NCBI RefSeq assembly: GCF_003430825.1
Contig: NZ_CP024047.1
Location: 2,790,001-2,854,000 of the forward strand
Origin: Natrarchaeobaculum sulfurireducens
GTDB taxonomy: Archaea; Halobacteriota; Halobacteria; Halobacteriales; Natrialbaceae
Direction: 5' to 3'
Length of the DNA: 64,000 nucleotides
In this document: in pieces, positions 8,155 through 16,320 of the stretch
Numbering within the stretch: the first letter of the stretch is position 1
Layout: the number at the start of each line of letters is the position of its first letter
Position numbers and translations under genes: made by a program
The notes under the pieces: model-generated
Database searches by the model: none
What the model was told of the DNA's origin: nothing
What the model saw: only the letters and a program-made list of their open reading frames with translations

Positions 8155-10158
8155 TCAGGGCGGGAGTTGAAGCTGATTCCAGTAGGCCAACAGCCCGTAT
8201 CCGACCAGCAGTGCCGCCGTCACGAGCGTGTAGTGGAACCTACTGGCTCGTCCCCAGTAGCCATCTCGCCAGGCCAACACGGTGAAGGCGACCGTCACGA
8301 GCGTCGCCATCAGCCCCAACAGCGGAAGAACGAACAGCAGCCGATAGGGCAACGGCAGCATGCTAAACAGCGTTCCCGGATAGACGAACAGCAACAACGC
8401 TGCCGTTCCCGCGAGGAACGCGAAGACCGCGCCGACGGCGGCACCTGCAGTCAGTCGCGCGAGCAGCGGCCCACGCCCCTCGAGCGCCGAGTTCCCGGAA
8501 GCGGGCGGCCACTGCCGCCAACCGGGATCGGCCCCACGTCCCCCGCCAGTCGCTCCCGGCCGAAATCGCTCCCAGAGTGCGTGCGCTGGCCAGCCGACGA
8601 CCGCCGAGAGCATGACGAGCAGGCTGGCGGCGATCAAGACGGCCTGAATCGGCGTCTGCTCGAGGGGCGGTTGGCGTTCGAACGCCTGGATGCCCTGAAA
8701 GCAGTGACTCGCCCGGTCGTCGTCCTCGAGTCGAAACGCGAGCCTGTCGTCGCCGTCGGCCGCACGGAAGACCAGTGGCTCGAGTTCGACCCACTCGCTT
8801 GTCTGGCCCCCGGTCTCGGTATACAGGGTGCCGTCGGCTGCGACGGTGACGTCGACCGTCGGTGCCTGAACCGTGGTCACTGGCCTGGCTTCCGTCGTTC
8901 GGTCCACCCGAACCGCACGGTAAGTCCCCTCGAGCGCCTCGGCGTGGGCGGGCGTCCCCTCCGGCTCGAGGGGATCGGACTCGTCGGCCGGGAGGAACGC
9001 CTCGAGGAACGCATCGATGAACTCGACGCGAGCCGGGCCGCCGCCGTCGCCGTTGAACGAGACGAAGACGCCGAGGTCGTCTTCGGGAGCGAGCACGAGT
9101 TCGCTGTGGAAGGTCGCCGTCGCGCCGTCGTGGCGCACCAGGCGGTGGTCGCCCCACGTGTCCTCGATGAATCCGAACGCGAATCCGTCGAGTTCCTCGT
9201 GATGGGTGAACCACTGCTCGTGGAGGCGGTCGCGAGCGTCGCCAGGGAACACCGCAGGCTCGTCCACCGTGCCGAGCTGGGCGCGAACGAACTCGCCCAT
9301 CTCGGCGGCCGTCGAGACCATCGATCCCGCGGGCGCAACGTCGATCCAGTCGATCGACAGCGGTTGGTAGGTACCGAACGAGTGGACGTATCCCTGGGCG
9401 ACGTCGTCGGCGCGGTCGTCGGGAACCGGCTGTACGAACGTACTCCGGTCCATCCCGAGGGGCTCGAAGATCCGTTCTTCGACGTACACCTCGAACGGCT
9501 GGCCGGTCACGTCGGCGACGACCTGTGCAGCCAGCGCCGTCCCGTGGTTCGAATACGAGATCAGGTCGCCTGGCGGGCGAACGCGCTCGGGCATCGTCTC
9601 CTCGAGCGCCACCTCGAGCGGGCGAACCGCCTCCGGCGAGTCGAGAAAGAGCCCCCTGAGCTGTTCGTCGAAGCCAGCCGTATGAGTCGCCAGGTGGGCA
9701 AGCGTGATCGGGTCGTCCGTGCCATCGTCGAACGACGGGACCGACACCGACTCGAGATACTCCGTGACGTCCGTCTCGAGGTCGACGGCCCCCGTCTCGG
9801 CCAGTTGCATGACGGCAGTCCAGACGAACGGTTTCGAGACCGACCCGATCCGAAACAGGGTCTCCTCGCCGGAAACAGCGGTGCCGGTCTCGCGGTTCGC
9901 CTCGCCATACCCCTTCGCGAGAACGATGTCGTCGCCGAGAACGACGGCGACCGTCGCGCCGGGGACGGCATGCGCCTCGAGCAGGCGGTCGATCTCGGCG
10001 TCGACGAACGACTCCACGTCGTCGGCCGCAGCCGACTGAGCAAACACGTCGGTCGCGTCACGTCGACCAACGGCCGACCTCGCGCCGACTGCCGTAGCGA
10101 TGCCGGACGCCGTTCCCGCGAGTAGCGTGCGTCGACTCGTCTCGTTCACGTTGACCAT
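8155..10158 (-). CDS. Exported beta-lactamase-fold serine hydrolase with C-terminal membrane domain
   Basis: This 667-residue protein has a class C beta-lactamase/DD-peptidase (PF00144-type) domain at about 45-400. The nucleophile motif is S106-V-S-K109, followed by Y202-S-N204 and H344-D-G346, so all catalytic motifs are intact. The N-terminus (TSRRTLLAGTASGIATAVGA) is a twin-arginine signal. After a beta-rich segment, about five membrane helices occupy roughly 515-667, which would hold the enzyme on the outside of the membrane. Haloarchaea lack peptidoglycan, so the substrate is more likely an ester or peptide. It is convergent with metG. Confidence 0.85.
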   Translation of the reverse strand: MVNVNETSRRTLLAGTASGIATAVGARSAVGRRDATDVFAQSAAADDVESFVDAEIDRLLEAHAVPGATVAVVLGDDIVLAKGYGEANRETGTAVSGEETLFRIGSVSKPFVWTAVMQLAETGAVDLETDVTEYLESVSVPSFDDGTDDPITLAHLATHTAGFDEQLRGLFLDSPEAVRPLEVALEETMPERVRPPGDLISYSNHGTALAAQVVADVTGQPFEVYVEERIFEPLGMDRSTFVQPVPDDRADDVAQGYVHSFGTYQPLSIDWIDVAPAGSMVSTAAEMGEFVRAQLGTVDEPAVFPGDARDRLHEQWFTHHEELDGFAFGFIEDTWGDHRLVRHDGATATFHSELVLAPEDDLGVFVSFNGDGGGPARVEFIDAFLEAFLPADESDPLEPEGTPAHAEALEGTYRAVRVDRTTEARPVTTVQAPTVDVTVAADGTLYTETGGQTSEWVELEPLVFRAADGDDRLAFRLEDDDRASHCFQGIQAFERQPPLEQTPIQAVLIAASLLVMLSAVVGWPAHALWERFRPGATGGGRGADPGWRQWPPASGNSALEGRGPLLARLTAGAAVGAVFAFLAGTAALLLFVYPGTLFSMLPLPYRLLFVLPLLGLMATLVTVAFTVLAWRDGYWGRASRFHYTLVTAALLVGYGLLAYWNQLQLPP

Positions 10159-10242
10159 CGAACACGTTCACGAACAGCGGCTTCCGTGTTTCGGTACTCG
10201 AGCCTCGAACGGGGCGACCACCGGGGCAGCCATGAGTCGGGC

Positions 10243-11961
10243 TCAGAACAGTCCCGAGACGCTGCCGTCGTCTGCGAGCCCCATCTCGAGGGCCGCTGGT
10301 TCGGCGGGCAATCCGGGCATCGTGAGCACGTCGCCAGTGAGTGCGACGACGAACCCGGCTCCCGCGGCGGGTCGCAGTTCGCGGACCGTCAGTTCCCACC
10401 CCGTCGGTGCGCCGTTTTTCGACGCGTCGTCGCTGAACGAGTACGGCGTCTTCGAGAGACAGACCGGTGCCGTCTCGAGGCCGACGCGCTCGAGTCGCTC
10501 GAGGTCCTTGCGGGCGTCCGCGGTGAACGTCACGCCGTCGGCACCGTAGACCTCGGTCGCGACGGTTTCGATCTTCTCGGAGACGGGAGCGTCCCGATCG
10601 TATAGCGGCGCGAACGTCCCCTCGTGGCCCTCGACGGCGGCATCCACGGCCTTCGCGAGCGCGATCCCGCCGTCGCCGCCGTCGCGGTGGACGGTCGACT
10701 CGGCGGCCCGAACCTCGAGGTCGTCCCGGCAGTGCTCGAGGATCGCGTCGACTTCGGCGTCCGTATCGCTGGGGAAGCGGTTGATCGCGACGACGACGGG
10801 AACGCCGTACTGCTGGAGGACGTCGACGTGACGGTCGAGGTTCGCGAAACCGCCACGAACGGCCTCGACGTCGGGGTCCTCGAGGGCGTCGAACTCGACG
10901 GGCCAGAGATCCTTGCCGTGGTACTTGAGTGCGCGGACGGTGACGACGAGAACGGCCGCAGCAGGCGTGATGTCCGCGGCTGGCGCGACGATGTCGAAGA
11001 ACTTCTCGGCACCCAGGTCGGCGCCGAAGCCGGCCTCGGTGACGACGTAGTCGGCGAGCGCACCGGCCGCTCGGTCGGCGACGATCGTGTTCGTCCCGTG
11101 GGCGATGTTCGCGAACGGGCCGCCGTGGACGAACGCCGGCGTCCCCTCGGTCGTCTGGACGACGTTCGGCCGGAACGCGTCCTCGAGCAGGACGACGACC
11201 GCGCCGGTGACGCCGAGGTCGTCGACAGTCACCGGCGCGCCGTCGGCGTCGGTGGCGACGACGATTCGGCCGATCCGTGACTCGAGGTCCTCGAGGTCGC
11301 TCGCCAGACAGAGGACGGCCATCAGTTCGGAGGCTGGCGTCAACACGAACGCGTCCTCGCGGGGCGGGCCGTTCGCGGAGCCGCCGAGGCCGACGACGGC
11401 CTCACGCAGGGCCCGGTCGTTGACGTCGAGCGCCCGCGGCCAGACGACCCGGTCGACGTCGATTTCGAGCGCGTTACCCTGGTGGACGTGATTGTCGAGG
11501 GTCGCCGCGATGAGGTTGTGTGCCGCCGTCACCGCGTGGAGGTCCCCCGTGAAGTGGAGGTTGATCTCTTTCATCGGGAGGACTTGCGAGTAGCCGCCGC
11601 CTGCGGCTCCGCCCTTGACACCGAAGACGGGACCGAGCGACGGCTCCCTGATCGCCGCGACGGCCGTCTTCCCGAGTCGGTCGAACGCCTGGGCGAGACC
11701 GACGTTCGTCACGGTCTTGCCCTCGCCACGTGGCGTCGGCGTCATCCCGGTGACGAGGACGTACCGGGTATCGCTCGAGGCCGCCCGGTCGGTCAGTCGC
11801 CGGGTCGTCGCCGACGAGAGCTTCGCGACGTGGTCGCCGTACTGGTCGAGATCCGCGGGCTCGAGCCCCAGCGGCGCGACGACGTCCTCGATTGGCTGGC
11901 GGTCGGCCCGTCGTGCGAGTTCGACGTCGGATGGGAGGTCCTGGTCGGTGGACGTGTTCAT
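10243..11961 (-). CDS. fhs: Formate--tetrahydrofolate ligase
   Basis: This enzyme makes 10-formyl-THF from formate, THF and ATP. The 572 residues begin with the family's IEDVVAPLGL segment, then the P-loop-like TPTPRGEGKT (74-83), LREPSLGP-type signature seen here as IREPSLGPVFGVKGGAAGGG, and MKEINLHFTGD. The C-terminal end TMPGLPAEPAALEMGL-like sequence is also conserved. Length is close to the usual 550-570. Together with pabBAC at 18861-22052 it belongs to folate one-carbon metabolism, but it stands as a single gene with about 100 bases of free DNA on either side. Confidence 0.95.
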   Translation of the reverse strand: MNTSTDQDLPSDVELARRADRQPIEDVVAPLGLEPADLDQYGDHVAKLSSATTRRLTDRAASSDTRYVLVTGMTPTPRGEGKTVTNVGLAQAFDRLGKTAVAAIREPSLGPVFGVKGGAAGGGYSQVLPMKEINLHFTGDLHAVTAAHNLIAATLDNHVHQGNALEIDVDRVVWPRALDVNDRALREAVVGLGGSANGPPREDAFVLTPASELMAVLCLASDLEDLESRIGRIVVATDADGAPVTVDDLGVTGAVVVLLEDAFRPNVVQTTEGTPAFVHGGPFANIAHGTNTIVADRAAGALADYVVTEAGFGADLGAEKFFDIVAPAADITPAAAVLVVTVRALKYHGKDLWPVEFDALEDPDVEAVRGGFANLDRHVDVLQQYGVPVVVAINRFPSDTDAEVDAILEHCRDDLEVRAAESTVHRDGGDGGIALAKAVDAAVEGHEGTFAPLYDRDAPVSEKIETVATEVYGADGVTFTADARKDLERLERVGLETAPVCLSKTPYSFSDDASKNGAPTGWELTVRELRPAAGAGFVVALTGDVLTMPGLPAEPAALEMGLADDGSVSGLF

Positions 11962-12062
11962 AGCCGCGACTACTCACAGGTGAAAGACATAGCTCTCCCC
12001 TCGTTACCGAACACTGGGAACATCTCGAGATCGGTGCAAAACGACCTCGCTCGAGTACAGGC

Positions 12063-12350
12063 TCAGATGTCGTCGACGAGGTGTGAGAAGTCGTCAGTGT
12101 CGACGATCTCCATCGTCTGGCTCTCGAGGCCGTGGCGTCGGAGTGTCAACGCGCATTTGAACCCGGCTTCGTTGTCTTCGGCCTCGAAGATGACGATGAA
12201 ATCGTGCTGGCCGAGAATCGCGTAGGAGTCGACGAGTTCGGCGTTGTACCCGTCGAATTCCGTGGCCATCTCGCCCCAAATCGACGCCAGTTCCTGGGCG
12301 TTCTGGACGTCGCGATTGCCAAGCTGAATAAGTGACATGTACGTCGGCAT
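12063..12350 (-). CDS. GYD domain protein
   Basis: This 95-residue alpha/beta protein resembles the GYD family: it begins MPTYMSLIQL, has a central D-S-Y-A-I-L-G-Q-H-D-F segment equivalent to the G-x-Y-D motif, and ends in a sheet-forming F-E-A-E-D region. Members are small oligomeric proteins of unknown function. The ATG whose complement is at 12348-12350 gives the standard MPTY start; a second ATG (complement 12336-12338) would shorten it by four residues. It is divergent from pyk with 133 bases between. Confidence 0.75.
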   Translation of the reverse strand: MPTYMSLIQLGNRDVQNAQELASIWGEMATEFDGYNAELVDSYAILGQHDFIVIFEAEDNEAGFKCALTLRRHGLESQTMEIVDTDDFSHLVDDI

Positions 12351-12483
12351 ACCGAGATCGAAGGCCGACGCCCGGAAAGCGGTTGACCCGGCAGCAGACG
12401 GGCGTGAGATCAGTCCACAAGATTTGTACACGGTAGCGAGTAAGTCACCTATCTTTTTGCTACTGGTCGCGCTACCCCGAGCC

Positions 12484-14241
12484 ATGAGAAACGCGAAGAT
12501 CGTCTGTACGCTCGGACCTGCCTCGAGCGACAGGCGGACGATTCGGGCGCTCGCAGACGCGGGGATGTCGGTCGCACGGTTGAACGCGAGCCACGGCAGC
12601 CGCGAGGACCGCGCCGAGTTGATCGATCGGGTGAGAGCCGTCGACGAAGCCCGCGACGAACCCGTTGCGGTCATGCTCGACATGCAAGGCCCCGAGATCC
12701 GAACCGCGCCGTTGCCCGACGGAGAGACGGTGACCCTCGAGACCGGCTCGGAGATCCGGTTCGTCGAGGGCGACGAGGTCTCCGCCGAGACGGTCGGACT
12801 CTCGCTGTCGATCGATCCCGTGGAGGCGGGGGATCGAATCCTGCTCGACGACGGACTGATCGAGGCGACTGTTATCGAGTCCGAGGGCACTGCGGTACGA
12901 GCCCGCGTCGATACCGGCGGCGAACTCGCCGGGCGCAAGGGGGTGAACGTCCCCGGCGTCGACCTCGATCTCGAGATCGTCACCGAAAGCGACCGGAAAG
13001 ACCTCGAACTCGCAGCCGAGAAAGCGGTCGATTTCGTCGCCGCGAGTTTCGTCCGCGATGCCGAGGACGTCTACGAGGTCAGCGAGGTGCTCGAAGACCA
13101 GCACGCCGAAATTCCGATCGTCTCGAAGATCGAACGTGCCGGTGCGGTCGAGAACCTAGACGAGATCGTCGACGCCTCAGAAGGGATCATGGTCGCCCGT
13201 GGAGACCTGGGCGTCGAATGTCCGATGGAAGAGGTGCCGATGATCCAAAAGCGGATCATCAGGAAGAGCCGGGATGCGGGCCTGCCCGTGATTACGGCGA
13301 CGGAGATGCTCGACTCGATGGTCGAAGCGCGCCGACCCACCCGCGCGGAGGCCTCCGACGTCGCGAACGCCGTCCTCGACGGCACCGACGCGGTGATGCT
13401 CTCCGCCGAGACCGCCGTTGGCGACCACCCCGTCGCAGTCGTCGAGGCGATGGACAGCATCGTCCGCGAGGTCGAACGATCGGGTGAGTACGCCGAACTG
13501 CTCGAGCAGCGGGTTCCGTCTGCGGGCGAGGCGCGGACGGACGCGCTGGCGCGATCGGCGCGCTTTCTGGCCCGTGACATCGGTGCTGACGCCATCGTCG
13601 CCGCAACCGAGTCGGGCTACACAGCGCTGAAGACGGCAAAGTACCGTCCCGGCGTTCCGGTCGTTGCCTCGACACCAACACACGAGGTCCGCCGACGGCT
13701 CGCGCTTTCGTGGGGCGTTACGCCACTGTACGCCGAAGTCTCTGACCAGAGCGCAGACGCCGTCGTCGAGAAGGCCGTCCAGTCGGCACTGGATGCCGGG
13801 CTCGCCGACAGCGGCGACACCGTTGTCGTCCTCTGTGGCATGATGACTGATCTCGAGGGGGCAAACACGACGAACATGCTCAAGGTCCACGTCGCCGCGG
13901 AAGCGCTGACGACGGGCCGCGTCGTCGTCGAGGGGCGGGCGACAGGGCCGCTCGTCCGCGTTTCCGACGGTGATCTCTCCGCGGTTCCCGAGGGAGCCGT
14001 CCTCGCACTTCCGGCGGAGTTCGACGAGGAGTTTTCGGGCGACGTCTCGAAGATCGGCGGCATCGTCAACGCCCGACGTGGCCTGACGGGCTATCCTGCA
14101 CTGGTCGCCCGGGAGATGGGCATTCCAATGGTCAGCGGCGCGGACATCGACGACGCTGGCGAGGGTGAGGTCGTGACAGTCGACGCCGAACGCGGCGTCG
14201 TCTACGGTGGCCCCCTCGGCGACGAAACCGAACGCTCCTGA
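12484..14241 (+). CDS. pyk: Pyruvate kinase with C-terminal PEP-utiliser-like domain
   Basis: This enzyme converts PEP and ADP to pyruvate and ATP. The 585 residues start at the canonical MRNAKIVCTLGPASS. The barrel contains MLDMQGPEIRT, KIERAGAVENLDEI, MVARGDLGVE and ITATEMLDSM, followed by the C-terminal allosteric domain. About 90 additional residues at the end resemble the mobile phosphohistidine domain of PEP synthase: GGIVNARRGLTGYPALVAREMGIPMV. The position normally occupied by the phospho-histidine (S-H-A) reads G-Y-P, so phosphotransfer by this domain is unlikely. Similar tails occur in bacillar and haloarchaeal pyruvate kinases. It is opposite in direction of flux to ppsA in this window. 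Confidence 0.95.
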   Translation: MRNAKIVCTLGPASSDRRTIRALADAGMSVARLNASHGSREDRAELIDRVRAVDEARDEPVAVMLDMQGPEIRTAPLPDGETVTLETGSEIRFVEGDEVSAETVGLSLSIDPVEAGDRILLDDGLIEATVIESEGTAVRARVDTGGELAGRKGVNVPGVDLDLEIVTESDRKDLELAAEKAVDFVAASFVRDAEDVYEVSEVLEDQHAEIPIVSKIERAGAVENLDEIVDASEGIMVARGDLGVECPMEEVPMIQKRIIRKSRDAGLPVITATEMLDSMVEARRPTRAEASDVANAVLDGTDAVMLSAETAVGDHPVAVVEAMDSIVREVERSGEYAELLEQRVPSAGEARTDALARSARFLARDIGADAIVAATESGYTALKTAKYRPGVPVVASTPTHEVRRRLALSWGVTPLYAEVSDQSADAVVEKAVQSALDAGLADSGDTVVVLCGMMTDLEGANTTNMLKVHVAAEALTTGRVVVEGRATGPLVRVSDGDLSAVPEGAVLALPAEFDEEFSGDVSKIGGIVNARRGLTGYPALVAREMGIPMVSGADIDDAGEGEVVTVDAERGVVYGGPLGDETERS

Positions 14242-14266
14242 TCCCGTCGCGTCGGCGGACCACGGG

Positions 14267-14271
14267 TTTTT
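14267..14271 (+). terminator. Oligo-T tract after pyk
   Basis: Five T residues lie 25 bases past the pyk stop and before the next ATG at 14297. They could terminate pyk transcripts or, given their distance of about 28 bases from 14297, serve as the TATA region of the next gene. Confidence 0.35.
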
Positions 14272-14296
14272 GATCGCCGGTCCACTACAGGGGGAC

Positions 14297-14746
14297 ATGG
14301 CAGACGAGGCGTCCGGCAACGACCGCGACGAGGACGACGATGCCGACGAGTTCATGTCGTCACCGACGGACCCGACGGCCCGGCGAGGCGACCGGGAGAC
14401 TGACCACACCTGGCAGCCGTCGGCGCGCCCGCTCTCGAGCGACGAGGACGCGACCGACGAGGACGGCAGCTCGCGACCAGGATCGACGGCCTCGAGTTAC
14501 GACGGCTTCGACGACTCGAGCGGAGACCCCGACGACCGAGCGCGGATTCGACTCGATCTCTCGCGCGAGGACGACCGTGAAGAGGGCTCGAGCGACGACC
14601 AGCTGGACGACGACTCGTACGGCCCCGAGCCCAGTTCGGCGCCGGTCGAAGCCGGCGAGCCACGCCTCGAGAACGTTGTCTTCGTGCTCCTGGGAGCGAT
14701 TGCGATGCTCCTGGTGGTGGGTCGCGTTGTTGCGATCCCAACTTGA
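14297..14746 (+). CDS. Acidic protein with single C-terminal membrane helix
   Basis: This 149-residue protein has an Asp/Glu/Ser-rich, probably disordered N-terminal part (1-120) and one hydrophobic helix at about 124-146 (VVFVLLGAIAMLLVVGRVVAI), suggesting a tail-anchored membrane protein. No function is known to me. The TGA stop at 14744-14746 lies exactly where the right end of the tnpB element begins, so the last codon or the stop may be supplied by the element, and the native C-terminus may once have been slightly different. Confidence 0.65.
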   Translation: MADEASGNDRDEDDDADEFMSSPTDPTARRGDRETDHTWQPSARPLSSDEDATDEDGSSRPGSTASSYDGFDDSSGDPDDRARIRLDLSREDDREEGSSDDQLDDDSYGPEPSSAPVEAGEPRLENVVFVLLGAIAMLLVVGRVVAIPT

Positions 14747-14860
14747 CATCCTCCCGCGCCTGAAGACGCGGGAATCCCACGGAACCGCACCGCTGAGTTG
14801 GGATATTAGGGTTCGCGGTTCACGACCTGTTCTCGTGGGGCGAAACAACCCTCACTACGG
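14735..14860 (-). ncRNA. Candidate omega RNA (reRNA) at tnpB 3' end
   Basis: TnpB proteins use a guide RNA made from the 3' end of their own gene and the element's right end, with the guide read from the adjoining host DNA. Here that RNA would run on the minus strand from within tnpB through the CCCGCG hairpin (14753-14772) into the flank below about 14744. The 5' boundary is not visible and is set arbitrarily. ATCCCAACT at 14735-14743 is a perfect complement of AGTTGGGAT at 14796-14804, so the flank can pair with the scaffold. Confidence 0.5.
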
Positions 14861-16080
14861 TCGAACAGGTGAACCGCTGGCTGTGCCAACCAGCCGTTAT
14901 CCCTATCACCGCCATCCGTGGCGAGACTCGGGAGTACCTTTTGTCGAATGTTCTCCGCGCCGTTCACGTCTGCGTTCGCAACCGTGTCGCACTTTTCACA
15001 CACGTACAGTCCGCGTTCCACACGCTGTTTGTCGTCGGTTTGACCACACGCTGAACACGAGTTCGACGTATCGCGTTCCGACACCAACTCTACGTCGATG
15101 CCCTCGGCTTCCGCCTTGTAGTCGAGTAGCGTCGTGAAACGGTCGAACGTCCACCCGTGCAAGTCAAGATTTCCGTGGTCACCCCAGTTTCGGGGTTCAC
15201 CGTTCTCGCCGTCCTCTCGAATGCCACCGAGATCGCCAACGACGAGCGTGCCGACACCTCGTTTGACACACTCTTCTACGATTGCTTTCGAGAGCGTGTG
15301 CAAGAAGTGTGTCCGGCGGCCTGTTCGATTCCGGTCAAGCCGAGTAGCTTCACGAGATGAGGAATCGTCGCACTTGGCTTTCTTCTTCGTAAAGTAGTAT
15401 TCGTCCTCTTTGAGTGCGCCACCGGGATACAACACCGACTCGCCGCCGAACGAGACGGCGGCGAAGTTGCAAATCCCGAGGTCAACACCAGCCACCTCTT
15501 CACCCGGTGATTCCGGGTCGATGACGGTGCGACAGATGAATTGAAGACGCCACTCGTCATGCTTGTAGATTGCGCGAACTTGTTGAATGTCCCACTCGGT
15601 CAGGTCAACATCCGGGCGAGTCTGGTACTCGCACAGGATGAAGTCTGAACGGTGTTCTTTGAGGTTGCAGCCTTTCGAGAGGCGAACGCGGTTGAACTGT
15701 TCATCGTGCTTGAAGCCAGCCACTTTGAACGACACGGTTGAACGTGGATGGGAGTCTCCGTTTTTGCGGTAGCCGGGCGGTCGGGCACGGTCGTCGCCGT
15801 TCCGACGCTTGCCGAACCAGCCGTTAAACGCTTCAGCGAGTTCTTCGAGAACGCGCTGACTGGATTGAGAATGTAAGTCCGTATAGCGTTCGTGACCTTT
15901 GAGTTCGGCTTTGAGTTCCCCGTCATCGGGAATCTCGCCCGTTTCGTCCCACTGTTCTTGTGCGTAGTAGCGACCGACGTTCCAGAGTTTTGAGGCGGCC
16001 CATCCGAGTTGGTCGAGGTCGTCACGAACCTGTCGCTGGTTCGTGATCGTGGACTCGAAGGTTCGGATGGTTCGACTCAT
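14806..16080 (-). CDS. tnpB: TnpB-family RNA-guided endonuclease
   Basis: This 424-residue protein is a TnpB/OrfB with the N-terminal helix-turn-helix part, the OrfB_IS605 core and the C-terminal zinc ribbon. RuvC residues visible are D200 in GVDLGICNF and D371 in NADVNGAENI. The zinc ligands are C342, C345, C361 and C364. The second RuvC position, normally glutamate in a V-E-D-L context, reads V-V-G-D-L (G282), with E289 nearby as a possible substitute. TnpB proteins are guide-RNA-directed DNA nucleases that favour element retention. The gene is intact, and the DNA is somewhat less CTCGAG-rich than its neighbours, consistent with transfer. Confidence 0.92.
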   Translation of the reverse strand: MSRTIRTFESTITNQRQVRDDLDQLGWAASKLWNVGRYYAQEQWDETGEIPDDGELKAELKGHERYTDLHSQSSQRVLEELAEAFNGWFGKRRNGDDRARPPGYRKNGDSHPRSTVSFKVAGFKHDEQFNRVRLSKGCNLKEHRSDFILCEYQTRPDVDLTEWDIQQVRAIYKHDEWRLQFICRTVIDPESPGEEVAGVDLGICNFAAVSFGGESVLYPGGALKEDEYYFTKKKAKCDDSSSREATRLDRNRTGRRTHFLHTLSKAIVEECVKRGVGTLVVGDLGGIREDGENGEPRNWGDHGNLDLHGWTFDRFTTLLDYKAEAEGIDVELVSERDTSNSCSACGQTDDKQRVERGLYVCEKCDTVANADVNGAENIRQKVLPSLATDGGDRDNGWLAQPAVHLFDRSEGCFAPREQVVNREP

Positions 16081-16090
16081 ATGTTGGCTT

Positions 16091-16122
16091 CATAACTGGT
16101 TATGCGTAGCGTTTTCTTAATA
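16091..16122 (-). promoter_or_regulatory. tnpB promoter and palindrome
   Basis: On the minus strand TATTAAGAAAAC (16111-16122) lies 31-42 bases before the tnpB ATG and is the likely TATA region. Between it and the ATG sits a perfect palindrome CATAACTGGTTATG (16091-16104), at or just after the expected transcription start. It could be an operator or part of the element's left-end structure. Confidence 0.4.
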
Positions 16123-16190
16123 GTGTCGGTTAGCGTTGAATATCCAGCCTTGCTATCGGCGGTGGGTTGTGTAGGAGATGTCGGATTCAT

Positions 16191-16210
16191 CCTGACACTA
16201 AAGGGTCAGG
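16191..16210. repeat. Hairpin-forming inverted repeat near the element's left side
   Basis: CCTGAC (16191-16196) and GTCAGG (16205-16210) form a hairpin with an 8-base loop. An overlapping longer-range pair, TAGTGTC at 16121-16127 and GACACTA at 16194-16200, is also perfect. Such subterminal hairpins are expected at IS200/IS605 ends but the exact end is not proven here. Confidence 0.4.
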
Positions 16211-16320
16211 TATTCTCCTCGAATCTGTATAAGGGGCGGCGACGTTCACCAGCCGGAGCCCCAGCCGTCCCCGAGTGTCGACACAACTATACTGGACCCA
16301 CGTGATCGGTCCGACGAACG

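Larger units (their letters stand above)
14744..16130 (-). mobile_element. tnpB-only insertion element (IS200/IS605 superfamily, IS1341 type)
   Basis: The element carries tnpB without a tnpA transposase gene. Its right end is recognisable at 14744-14805: the minus strand reads CCCGCG-N8-CGCGGG (hairpin 14753-14772) followed by GGATGTCAA, a pattern I associate with the right ends of haloarchaeal IS1341-type elements. The left end is not located with certainty; inverted repeats at 16091-16104 and 16121-16210 are candidates, so the upper boundary given is approximate. Without its own TnpA it would need help in trans to move. Confidence 0.75.

Noticed and set aside
8167-10125. A 652-residue plus-strand open frame over the beta-lactamase-fold gene.
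   Set aside because: It is the antisense shadow; the minus-strand frame has intact catalytic motifs and a Tat signal.
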